This document shows, piece after piece, positions 15,964 to 23,544 of a stretch of DNA of 29,049 nt. A program made the position numbers and the translations under genes. The number at the start of each line of letters is the position of its first letter. The stretch's first letter is position 1. Under the pieces are notes generated by a model. It worked only from the letters and a program-made list of their open reading frames with translations, was not told the DNA's origin and did no database searches. Source of the DNA: a virus. The DNA lies in IMG/VR virus record IMGVR_UViG_3300028115_000083, positions 1 to 29,049 of that record, one strand, 5' to 3'.

Positions 15964-16634
15964 AATCCTAGTTCATTTTTGGCTATAATATAGTTCTTTA
16001 CGAACTCGGAACGGACAATATCGTCTACACCAAACTCTATAAAGTCGAATTCGTTCATACGCTTGAGTACTTGTATGAAATCCTGCATCCCATTCTGCTT
16101 CAAATCGGCTTGGCGGAAATCTCCACAAAAGATAACTCTACAACCCTCTCCCATCCTAGTAATAATGGAGTCTAACTCATGAAAAGACATATTCTGACAT
16201 TCATCAATCATAATGACAGCATGCTTTAGAGTAATTCCCCGAATAAAGGAGGTAGTCATAAATTCTACTAAACTTTTTTGCTTCAGAATACCATAAGCAT
16301 CCCCTCTACCAAAAAGCTCATTAGCTATATCTTTGTATGGCTCTTCATATACGGAACCCTTTTCTTTTTCTGTCCCTGGAAGAAATCCAATGTCTCGTGT
16401 TGGAACGGCACTACGAATAATTACTAACTTTTCAAAAATCCCTTTTGACATATCGTCAAATGCAAGATAACTTGAAATAAACGTCTTACCCGTTCCCGCT
16501 AGACCGTGCAAAAGAAGATGATTATTAGATTCAAATGCTTTTAACTGATTCCTAGTTAGGGGTTCAATTTCTTGAAGGGTAAGACTAGCTCCTGCTAGAG
16601 TTTTAGTCTTTTTGTTAGCTGCTATTTTAGCCAT
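15960..16634 (-). CDS. phoH: PhoH-like P-loop ATPase
   Basis: 224 aa. Walker A GLAGTGKT at 44-51, conserved IIRSAVPTRDIGFLPGT (71-87), VYEEPYKD (95-102), Walker B IMIDECQN (141-148) and a GDFRQADL arginine/sensor region give the PhoH family, which resembles the helicase core of RecD-type enzymes. PhoH is frequent in marine phages; its true role (RNA or DNA unwinding, phosphate stress) is unsettled. ATG with AAGGAAACC site, eight bases after the upstream stop. Coupled by ATGA to the UvsW-like gene. Confidence 0.92.
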   Translation of the reverse strand: MAKIAANKKTKTLAGASLTLQEIEPLTRNQLKAFESNNHLLLHGLAGTGKTFISSYLAFDDMSKGIFEKLVIIRSAVPTRDIGFLPGTEKEKGSVYEEPYKDIANELFGRGDAYGILKQKSLVEFMTTSFIRGITLKHAVIMIDECQNMSFHELDSIITRMGEGCRVIFCGDFRQADLKQNGMQDFIQVLKRMNEFDFIEFGVDDIVRSEFVKNYIIAKNELGL

Positions 16635-16642
16635 AGGTTTCC

Positions 16643-17146
16643 TTATACTTTTCTGCGAGTGTCTTTGAGTTTAGTCTCAGAATACTCGTATAAAATCCAC
16701 GGAAGTCCGTGAAAATGTAAAATACCCGCCCAGATCATGCCGCTCTCTGGGGGGCGTGGTATAGTAAAAGGAAAATTGATTCCTCTTACCCATAGTAAGG
16801 ATGCTACATCCTTTCTCTCAATTTTTTTAATTTTATAATATGATAACTTACACATTAATGTTTTTTCATATATAAAAGTTCTTCCTAGAGAGTCAATATA
16901 GCAGCCACTCTTCTGTTTTACTATTCCCGATAAGGTATCTATTTGATGCTTTAAAGGCATTAAAGTGCTAGAGAAGGGCGTCTGTATTCTTCTAATCCCA
17001 AGCCGCTCTCCAGGCATATTACGGTCATCTAGTAACATCCCGTCTAAGAATAAAAGTCCGTCTTGTAACCACCAGTCATCAGAAGGTAGTTTATAAACGG
17101 GAAACTTAATATTCTTTGCAGCCCTGAATGAAACTACTATAGACAT
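16643..17146 (-). CDS. Conserved phage protein of unknown function between purM and phoH
   Basis: 167 aa, starting three bases after the purM stop. Segments such as GIRRIQTPFSSTLMPLKHQI, YIDSLGRTFIYEK, FTIPRPPESGMIWAGIL and GLPWILYEYSETKLKDTRRK look conserved and resemble a family recalled from other marine phage genomes next to phoH or polymerase genes. No catalytic motif is recognised; Trp and Arg content fits a nucleic-acid contact. The ribosome site (GAAGTAAGAA) is modest. Same operon as polA, purM and phoH. Confidence 0.75.
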   Translation of the reverse strand: MSIVVSFRAAKNIKFPVYKLPSDDWWLQDGLLFLDGMLLDDRNMPGERLGIRRIQTPFSSTLMPLKHQIDTLSGIVKQKSGCYIDSLGRTFIYEKTLMCKLSYYKIKKIERKDVASLLWVRGINFPFTIPRPPESGMIWAGILHFHGLPWILYEYSETKLKDTRRKV

Positions 17147-17149
17147 TTC

Positions 17150-17980
17150 TTACTTCAACAAACCCAGCACTCGGGCACCTTTAATATCTAAAAACTCAGG
17201 TCTGTTACATATTAATAACATACCCCAACCACAATTGAAAGTATTTTCCATATCTTCCGACGTTAGGTCTAGTTTATGTTTTAAATCCTCCCAATAAGAG
17301 TCTAGGGTGAGATTAATAGCATAATCAAGCCCGTTGAGCACCCGTGGCAGATTTCCATGAATACCACCACCAGTTATATGAGCACAAGCTTTAATATACT
17401 TTAAGTTATTTAAAATCTCGTCTGTATATATTCTAGTAGGGGTTAATAAGTCTTCTGTCCAATTATCTAACTTTTTCCTAATAGTAGTAAATCCATTACT
17501 GTGGACACCACTACTAGGAATGCCTACTATATAGTCTCCTTTCATTACAGGAGAAGAGGGCAGTTTTTGCTCTACTACTCCCATTATGAACCCTGCTAAA
17601 TCAAACCATGAATTCTTAAAAAACATAGGATTTAGCTGAGCGGTCTCTCCTCCTACTAACTTACATCCAGCTAACTCACAGCCTTTCAGTACTCCAGCTA
17701 GAATCTCTTTACTCTTATCAAGATCGAGATTTCCAGTGGCGTAATAGTCTAAAAAGCTGTGTGGGCGTGCTCCAAGACATAAAATGTCATTAGCGCACAT
17801 AGCTACAAGATCAATACCTACAGTGTCGAACTTATTAAAGTGTTCTGCTATGAGAAGTTTAGTACCAACCCCGTCAGTAGATAATACTATTTCACTAGCA
17901 GAATCTACATTAACTACGGCTCCATAACCGGATATTCCTAAGTACTCTGCCAATTCATTTGCTTTAGCTTGATCAACCAT
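17150..17980 (-). CDS. purM: Compact phosphoribosylaminoimidazole synthetase (AIR synthetase, PurM)
   Basis: 276 aa from the ATG at 17980, chosen because it has GAGAAG just upstream and overlaps the polymerase stop by only eight bases. A longer reading would lack a good site. PurM converts FGAM plus ATP to AIR in purine synthesis. Conserved stretches are STDGVGTKL (Asp36), VGIDLVAMCANDILCLGA, FLDYYATGNLDLD, GCKLVGGETAQ, GIPSSGVHSNGF and HITGGGIHGNLPRVL. Compared with ~345-aa bacterial PurM it lacks the start of the N-terminal region before the first strand and part of the C-terminus. No frameshift or stop is seen, and the core is intact, so it is likely active as an auxiliary purine gene. Confidence 0.92.
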   Translation of the reverse strand: MVDQAKANELAEYLGISGYGAVVNVDSASEIVLSTDGVGTKLLIAEHFNKFDTVGIDLVAMCANDILCLGARPHSFLDYYATGNLDLDKSKEILAGVLKGCELAGCKLVGGETAQLNPMFFKNSWFDLAGFIMGVVEQKLPSSPVMKGDYIVGIPSSGVHSNGFTTIRKKLDNWTEDLLTPTRIYTDEILNNLKYIKACAHITGGGIHGNLPRVLNGLDYAINLTLDSYWEDLKHKLDLTSEDMENTFNCGWGMLLICNRPEFLDIKGARVLGLLK

Positions 17981-20255
17981 ATAACTTCTCGAATTTACCC
18001 ATTGAATAATCATCCCCAACTTCAAAGTCACAACCAACTGGGGCACCTGGAATACTAATACCTCTATCTAACTGAATATACTTTTGGAGAGCCTCCATGT
18101 AAGAGTCAATCTCTCCATCTGGAACTTCAGCCAGAATCGAGTCATGTACTAGAGCAAAGATACGAGCCTTCATCTTGTTTGCTTTTAAATGAATCTCCAT
18201 ATCAATAGCACCTAATAAGTTAATGTCAGATGCTACGGATTGTACTAAAAAGTTAAGTCCTGATCTAACACTATGACTCTGTACTCCTTTATCTGTAGAG
18301 GCAACATTAGGTAATCGTCTTTTTCTTCCAAAGAAACTATAGATAAATCCATTCTGTTGTATAAACTTCTGGTTCTGCTCAATCCATGACTTCAACTTAT
18401 GAAACTCTTTGAAGTACTCATCAATGACTTCTTGGGCTTCATTACGGCTAAAGTAAACTCCGCTATCCTTGGTTACTTGTTCACTAATCTTATTAGCGCC
18501 TGCACCATATAGAATACCAAAAGTTACAGCTTTAGTAGCCTGGCGTTGCATTGGGTAAAGTTTTGCTACATCTTCTACTTCACATGGTAGACTAAACACT
18601 TTCTTAGCAAGAGTACTGTGAAAGTTGCCTCCACTACGGAAAACATCTTTCAGTGCTTCATCTTCTGCTAGTACGGCAACAACATATACTTCTGCTGTTG
18701 TTAAGTCCATCGCTACAATCTTATGTCCAGGGGCTGCTTTAATGCAACCTTTTACTGTAGGGTTGTCTCTAGGAAGCTGCTGCATATTCAATTTACCACT
18801 AGAACTCAGGCGACCAGAGGTTGTAGTGTGTAGATTGAAACCAGTACGCAAACGAGAGTCTCTATCTAATTGTGGAATAATTTTATCTAAGTAAGTATTC
18901 TTGATCTTACTTTTCTGTCTAATGTCAATGATAAGTCCTGGCACTGGTGAAACCTGTGCCAACTCTGTCAGTACTTCTACATCTGTACTATCTGCTCCAG
19001 TTCCCGTCTTCTTACCAGTTGGATTAAGTCCCAGGAAGTCAAACATTAGCTTTCGTAGTTGTACTGTACTATTCGGATTAAAAGGTTTTCCTTGGATCTC
19101 CTCGAACTTCTTAATAGCAGGATTCTTGTACATCTCAGTCACAGCATGGTCAATATCATTTTGCATTTTTACTTGAGAGAACTCTAGTCTATCACGGTCA
19201 AATGGTACGCCATTGTCTTGAATGTCTGTCAGAAACCTACAGCCTGGGATAAGAATATTTTCATATACCCAGTTCAGTTTAGGATTCTGCTTAATCTTTA
19301 TAAACTTCTCGAACAACAAGAAAGTACATAAAGCATCCATACCAGCGTACAATTTCATGATATCAAAAGGAATCATTCCCCAATTGAAATCATCTTTCTT
19401 GATACCCCGCTCCTTCCTGTACTGATCCATCCAAGCGTACATCTCCTTTTCATAGTCACCATAAGGGGTGAACTTTAGAGACAGCTCTTTCAAGCCATGA
19501 CCGCCTGGGTTCTCATCAATCAAATAATGGAGAAGCATAGTATCTTCAAACTTAGGAAACTTGAAATTAAACTGATACTCAAAGAATGCCAAATCGAATT
19601 TCGCATTATGAAAGATTACAGTCTTTTTATTAAATAATTCTTGGAGCAGTCGTTCTGTTTCTTCGTCAAAGCACTCTGTATCTATATACGCGCCTTTCTT
19701 ATCGTCATACGCCATAGATAGACCTAGAATGTAGCCATCACGAGGATATAAGCCAGTAGTTTCAGAGTCTAAAGCTATATAAGGTTTAGGAGCATCAATT
19801 GCTTCTTGGATAAATTTATTGGCCTCAGCAGTGTCTTGAATGCCAAAAGCAACACTTTCATCAATTACTACTTCCTTGACTTCACCAGCGATGTATGAAA
19901 TGATACTATCTTTAGATGTGTCCCAGGTTTTCTTTGCTTCTGGTTTAAAAGCAAGCATAGCAGGGTTGATAATAGGCAAAAACTTGCCGTCTACAGCCTT
20001 ACCAGAGTAAGCTGTCACAGAATTGATTTTAGTGAAGTACTTCAAAGCGTCTGAACCTATCAGGATGATCCAGTCATAGGCTGCTATGTCAATTTGAATA
20101 TCACAGTGGCTTTTCAGAACCTTCTTAATAGTAGGGTCTGAACATAGCTGATATTGATCGAACTCAAACGAATGCTCGAATTCTTGCTTAAAATTAGTTC
20201 TACTTGGTTTTGTTTCTACTAGTGCTACTTTAGGCTTTATTAGAGTGCCTGTCAT
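17973..20255 (-). CDS. PolA-family DNA polymerase with 3'-5' exonuclease and UDG-like N-terminus
   Basis: 760 aa. Residues ~60-123 (WIILIGSDALKYFTK ... INPAMLAFKPEAKKTW) resemble the end of family 4/SPO1-type uracil-DNA-glycosylase domains. Proofreading exonuclease: D163-x-E165 (ALDSETTGL), N217/D221 (FHNAKFD), Y303/D307 (YAGMD). Polymerase: TTTSGRLSSSGKLNMQQLP, motif A D517 and E522 (MDLTTAEVYVV), motif B R571, K575, F579, Y583 (RQATKAVTFGILYG), motif C H704-D705 (LVHDSILAEV), where Ser replaces the usual Glu after HD. F579 equals E. coli Phe762. There is no 5' nuclease domain; that is the separate gene at 9466. The ATG lies 10 bases after the primase stop. This is the replicative polymerase. 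Confidence 0.95.
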   Translation of the reverse strand: MTGTLIKPKVALVETKPSRTNFKQEFEHSFEFDQYQLCSDPTIKKVLKSHCDIQIDIAAYDWIILIGSDALKYFTKINSVTAYSGKAVDGKFLPIINPAMLAFKPEAKKTWDTSKDSIISYIAGEVKEVVIDESVAFGIQDTAEANKFIQEAIDAPKPYIALDSETTGLYPRDGYILGLSMAYDDKKGAYIDTECFDEETERLLQELFNKKTVIFHNAKFDLAFFEYQFNFKFPKFEDTMLLHYLIDENPGGHGLKELSLKFTPYGDYEKEMYAWMDQYRKERGIKKDDFNWGMIPFDIMKLYAGMDALCTFLLFEKFIKIKQNPKLNWVYENILIPGCRFLTDIQDNGVPFDRDRLEFSQVKMQNDIDHAVTEMYKNPAIKKFEEIQGKPFNPNSTVQLRKLMFDFLGLNPTGKKTGTGADSTDVEVLTELAQVSPVPGLIIDIRQKSKIKNTYLDKIIPQLDRDSRLRTGFNLHTTTSGRLSSSGKLNMQQLPRDNPTVKGCIKAAPGHKIVAMDLTTAEVYVVAVLAEDEALKDVFRSGGNFHSTLAKKVFSLPCEVEDVAKLYPMQRQATKAVTFGILYGAGANKISEQVTKDSGVYFSRNEAQEVIDEYFKEFHKLKSWIEQNQKFIQQNGFIYSFFGRKRRLPNVASTDKGVQSHSVRSGLNFLVQSVASDINLLGAIDMEIHLKANKMKARIFALVHDSILAEVPDGEIDSYMEALQKYIQLDRGISIPGAPVGCDFEVGDDYSMGKFEKLYG

Positions 20256-20265
20256 ATACTCATCC

Positions 20266-21099
20266 TCAATTATATAGTTTATTTTTTAACTTTGATACTT
20301 GACTCTGTGTTAGTGATCCTGCATCTTGTTCCTTATTACCGAACTTAATGTTACGATTAGTAAGTTTAGCATTATCACATAACTCTATTATTCTAGCTGA
20401 GGCTGCCTGCCCCGCTGCGTCATTGTCTAAGAAGATATCTATGTTATCTACTCCCTGCATAGTGAGCATACTTAGTCTATCATCTGTGACATTCTTAACT
20501 CCAAAACAACATATAGCGTTAGTTAGTCCTTTATCGTGTAGATTAAGCATATCAAATATACCTTCTACTAGAATCACACTACCTTGTATCGGTTTAACTA
20601 TTGGGAACAAAGGCATCTTAGCACCAGCAGGTAAGTTTAAATACTTAGGTATACCCATTGAGGTATGCCGACCTTGAAATGCTACTATCTTACCAGTCCT
20701 GTCTCGTATCGGAAATACAATACGAGATAAATAATCCGATCCGCTATGTATGAAAGCCTCGAACCTTTTGTAAGTCTCTGGCTTAATATCTCGCCAGTCA
20801 CCAACATAAGGCATCGCACCCTCGGGAAAGGCCAATCCAATACTTTCTGCCCTCTTATCTCTAATTTTCTTTTTTAGAAGTTCTCGACGTAATTGTAAAT
20901 AGTTTGGCCTTTCCCCAAAATGCGTGAAAAGGTTTCCTTTAAATTCGCAAGAGAAGCAGTTAAAGATACCAGTAATCTGATCTACTCTCAAGCTAGGGTT
21001 TCTATCTGCGTGCTCGGGATTCAAGCACTTTATTATAAAATCACCGCCCTTTGGTGTATATCGAATATCTTTGCTTATTAGCAGTTCCGATACATTCAT
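20266..21099 (-). CDS. DnaG-type primase (CHC2 zinc finger plus TOPRIM)
   Basis: 277 aa from ATG 21099, preferred over a TTG six codons upstream because AGAGG lies at proper spacing. Zinc ligands C25, H30, C48, C51 (KCLNPEH and NCFSCEF) with PSLRV between them are a CHC2-type finger for template recognition. The catalytic core has VFPIRDRTGKIVAFQGR, TOPRIM E179 (LVEGIFDM) and D225-x-D227 (LDNDAAGQA). It makes primers for PolA. The start overlaps the end of the 91-aa upstream gene by 59 bases. There is no helicase domain; the DnaB-like helicase is a separate gene. Confidence 0.93.
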   Translation of the reverse strand: MNVSELLISKDIRYTPKGGDFIIKCLNPEHADRNPSLRVDQITGIFNCFSCEFKGNLFTHFGERPNYLQLRRELLKKKIRDKRAESIGLAFPEGAMPYVGDWRDIKPETYKRFEAFIHSGSDYLSRIVFPIRDRTGKIVAFQGRHTSMGIPKYLNLPAGAKMPLFPIVKPIQGSVILVEGIFDMLNLHDKGLTNAICCFGVKNVTDDRLSMLTMQGVDNIDIFLDNDAAGQAASARIIELCDNAKLTNRNIKFGNKEQDAGSLTQSQVSKLKNKLYN

Positions 21100-21316
21100 A
21101 GTAAGCCTCTGTGTCAATATGGTATTGTAGTTCTTCGTATCTTTCTAAGCAATCGGCATCCATTTGATGTGAAAGCGCGGATAGCTTATGTATAGTTACT
21201 TCTGCTGCTATGTAGTCATCTAGTTCGATAGAATACTCAACAGTGTCTAAAAGGTTTAAAATCTTAATTTTGGAATTATTCGTCACATTACCATCTACTT
21301 TATAGCTTATTGTCAT
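21041..21316 (-). CDS. Unknown 91-aa protein upstream of primase
   Basis: Strong AAGGAGGATTT site and ATG, and a dedicated promoter 30 bases upstream. The sequence has an N-terminal strand region (MTISYKVDGNV) then helices (ILNLLDTVEYSIELDDYIAA, HKLSALSHQMDADCLERYEE). Acidic overall. It is first in the primase-polymerase transcript and overlaps primase, which suggests a replisome partner such as a loader or primase regulator; this is positional inference only. Confidence 0.7.
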   Translation of the reverse strand: MTISYKVDGNVTNNSKIKILNLLDTVEYSIELDDYIAAEVTIHKLSALSHQMDADCLERYEELQYHIDTEAYYECIGTANKQRYSIYTKGR

Positions 21317-21346
21317 AAATCCTCCTTATCACAATTTAGAATACAT

Positions 21347-21375
21347 AGTATACTAGATTTCATCATAGTAGTCAA
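21347..21375 (-). promoter_or_regulatory. Sigma70 promoter for the primase-polymerase unit
   Basis: Minus strand TTGACT (21375-21370), 17-base spacer, TATACT (21352-21347), with upstream ATAAATAATTC. Sits between the helicase stop (21386) and the 91-aa gene. One of six leftward promoters with the same upstream element. Confidence 0.85.
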
Positions 21376-21385
21376 GAATTATTTA

Positions 21386-22735
21386 TTATATGTCATCTAT
21401 ACTTTCCCCTGTTTTATGCGAACTATCCTCTCTTTCTTTTGGAGTCAACTGTGACTCTGGTCCAATTTTCAAGGTTTCCCAATTTACCTCTGAAGAAAAA
21501 GAACGCATACTGGCGGCTCGCATCTTAACACAGTTAAATGTCATGCAGTTGTCTTCTTGATCCCATGCCTCTAGTGCATAAGCCGCGTCTGCGGAGTCAA
21601 GAATACCTTTAGCGAAGCGAGCTTCACCAGTAGCGTCTGTTTGGTACGGAGAAAACACAGTGCATTCATACTCTTGCGCCATAGCTTTCAATGCTTTACT
21701 AACTTCAATCTGTTCTGTCCAATCGTACTGACCACCACGAGATGGCATGTTAGAGCGTTTAACTTGATTAAGATAATCTACAATAATGACACCAACATTC
21801 AACTTTTTAACTTTCTTATCTAACTCTGCCCGAATCCTGGCTAGTGTTAGAGAAGGATCGTAGACCACGTCCATCTGCTGAGTCGGGAGAAGCTCGCAGT
21901 TGTTCTTTAGGTCATCGGAAAGCGTATCAAAGTTTCTGTGGTCTCTATATTCTTTTAAACGTCCTTCACTACCTTGGTAGCGTGCTGCCCACCATATGGC
22001 TACTTTCTCCCACTCAGTAACACTCAGATTCTTAGTGCGTAAGCGGGCGAAAGGTACTCCAGTAGCTATTGAACATATACGTTGAAATACTGATCTACTA
22101 TCCATTTCGATAGTGAAATATATAGAAGATCGTCCAGAATTGTAAACATTATTGGCAATGTTAGCACAGGTGAGAGATTTTCCAGCACCACGACGACCTC
22201 CAACAAGAACCAAGTCTCGGGGGGAAAACTTAATCTCGTGGTCATAGTCTGAATTTAAGCCTAAGCCTAAGTACTTGGAAATCTCTGCTTCTGGCTCGAA
22301 TAGAGGAATACGTTGCATATTCTCTGCTGGCTCTTGCAAATCGACCTTATCCTCGATGTCTAAGACGATCTGATGCAGCTGACCTACAGACTCATCTGCA
22401 TCCGCAAAGAGTACAGAGTTGTCTATATAGTTCTCAAGAGAGTTGAGTATTTCTTTCTGAGTATACTCATTTTTTAGGTACTCTAGTAGAATATCCGCAT
22501 CAACGTCTACATCTACACTTTCAACGGCAAACACTTTTTCTTGTGTCTGTCGATCTCTAATACCTAACTTGAGGTTATCGAACGTGGGAAGCGAATGAAA
22601 ATTTTCACAATGCTTTTCAATGAGCTTATGCAGCACATGGAATTCTGTAGGCAGATATTCTCTACGCAGGTAACTCCAAGTCTCGAAGTCCTGTGTAGTA
22701 ATAACTTGCTTTAGTAAAGCACTTGCAATATTCAA
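21386..22735 (-). CDS. DnaB-type replicative helicase
   Basis: 449 aa from TTG at 22735, chosen because GGGGG lies five bases upstream; the longer GTG reading at 22765 would start inside the terminator hairpin arm. RecA-fold motor: Walker A GGRRGAGKS at about 179-187, ESxT-like ITIEMDSRSVFQRI region (FTIEMDSRS), Walker B VGVIIVDYLNQV, and an arginine-finger region near the C-terminus. The N-terminal ~140 residues are helical as in DnaB (LLKQVITTQDFETWSYLRR). It unwinds the fork ahead of PolA and binds primase. It follows a strong terminator, so its expression may depend on read-through. Confidence 0.92.
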   Translation of the reverse strand: MNIASALLKQVITTQDFETWSYLRREYLPTEFHVLHKLIEKHCENFHSLPTFDNLKLGIRDRQTQEKVFAVESVDVDVDADILLEYLKNEYTQKEILNSLENYIDNSVLFADADESVGQLHQIVLDIEDKVDLQEPAENMQRIPLFEPEAEISKYLGLGLNSDYDHEIKFSPRDLVLVGGRRGAGKSLTCANIANNVYNSGRSSIYFTIEMDSRSVFQRICSIATGVPFARLRTKNLSVTEWEKVAIWWAARYQGSEGRLKEYRDHRNFDTLSDDLKNNCELLPTQQMDVVYDPSLTLARIRAELDKKVKKLNVGVIIVDYLNQVKRSNMPSRGGQYDWTEQIEVSKALKAMAQEYECTVFSPYQTDATGEARFAKGILDSADAAYALEAWDQEDNCMTFNCVKMRAASMRSFSSEVNWETLKIGPESQLTPKEREDSSHKTGESIDDI

Positions 22736-22751
22736 AAGTTCCCCCGAACAA

Positions 22752-22789
22752 TAAAAAGCCAACACACGCCAAAAAGAGATGTGTTGGCT
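22752..22789 (-). terminator. Intrinsic terminator after the HTH-repeat gene
   Basis: Minus strand stem AGCCAACACA / TGTGTTGGCT (22789-22780 with 22766-22757), perfect 10 bp with a 13-base loop, followed by TTTTTAT. It ends the HTH-repeat transcript and lies just before the helicase ribosome site (22741-22745), so it could reduce helicase expression. Confidence 0.9.
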
Positions 22790-22804
22790 AGAGTTTAGAT
22801 TCTA

Positions 22805-23530
22805 TTACTGAGCTGCTTTAGCAGCTTTAGCAGCACCATCGTAATCAGATGCAGCAGTACCACGACGGGTCAACATAGTCTTAACACCGCGAGCAGTTTT
22901 GCCGATTGACTCAGCGATAGCTTCGACAGTCATGTTAGCAACGTCGAGGTCTTCGAATGGATCACTCTTGTCAGTACCTTTCGTGAACTCTTGACGTGGG
23001 ATTGCATCAATCTCGCCAGCCCGTAGGAGGCTAAGAGCCTTACCACGAACAGAGTTTACACTACGATCCATTGACTCAGCAATAGCTTCTACGAAAGCAC
23101 CATCATTGACCATAGCAATGAAAGTAGCTTCTTCTTCTTCGCTGTACTTACGAACATTCTCGACTTTAGGAGCGGGCTTAACGTGTGCGGTCAGCTCCAT
23201 AGAGAGGATCTTGCCTTGGATTGACTTAGGCTCGAAAGAACCGCCTTCAAACAACTCAGCGATTTGAGCGTAAGTATATTGACCACTGTTGTCTGCTACG
23301 AAAGCAGCCAGAGTAGCTTCTTGTGCTTCAGAGTAAGACTTGCCTTTACCGGCAGAGGCCAGCTCTACATCAAAGCCCATCTTTCGCAGCTTGCTAGAGA
23401 TAGAACGTGTAGAGGTCTCAAGCAGCAAGGCTGCTTCGTTTACAGTACCGTATGATACTGGGCTTTCGTCACCGACGAAGGCTGTAAGTTGTGCTGAACG
23501 ATCATCGTTCCATTTTGGGGTAGTAGCCAT
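22805..23530 (-). CDS. Protein with four Myb/SANT-like HTH repeats, putative DNA-binding regulator or nucleoid protein
   Basis: 241 aa with AAAGGAATATTTAAAG before the ATG. Four related modules: 6-55 (KWNDDRSAQLTAFVGD ... SISSKLRKMGF), 65-118 (SYSEAQEATLAAFVAD ... SIQGKILSMEL), 129-175 (KYSEEEEATFIAMVND ... SVRGKALSLL) and a half module 199-225 (MTVEAIAESIGKTARGVKTM). Each has the aromatic-[NS]-[DE] opening, then IAE-type helix and an S-[IV]-x-x-K helix, as in SANT/Myb or FixJ-like HTH units. The C-terminus is AKAAKAAQ-like. A strong terminator follows, suggesting a separate, perhaps abundant, product. A single-module relative lies at 26060. DNA binding is inferred from fold pattern. Confidence 0.8.
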   Translation of the reverse strand: MATTPKWNDDRSAQLTAFVGDESPVSYGTVNEAALLLETSTRSISSKLRKMGFDVELASAGKGKSYSEAQEATLAAFVADNSGQYTYAQIAELFEGGSFEPKSIQGKILSMELTAHVKPAPKVENVRKYSEEEEATFIAMVNDGAFVEAIAESMDRSVNSVRGKALSLLRAGEIDAIPRQEFTKGTDKSDPFEDLDVANMTVEAIAESIGKTARGVKTMLTRRGTAASDYDGAAKAAKAAQ

Positions 23531-23544
23531 CTTTAAATATTCCT

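Noticed and set aside
17150-17980. purM as a pseudogene because of its short length
   Set aside because: The frame is intact, start site and overlap are well formed, and core motifs for ATP and substrate are kept.
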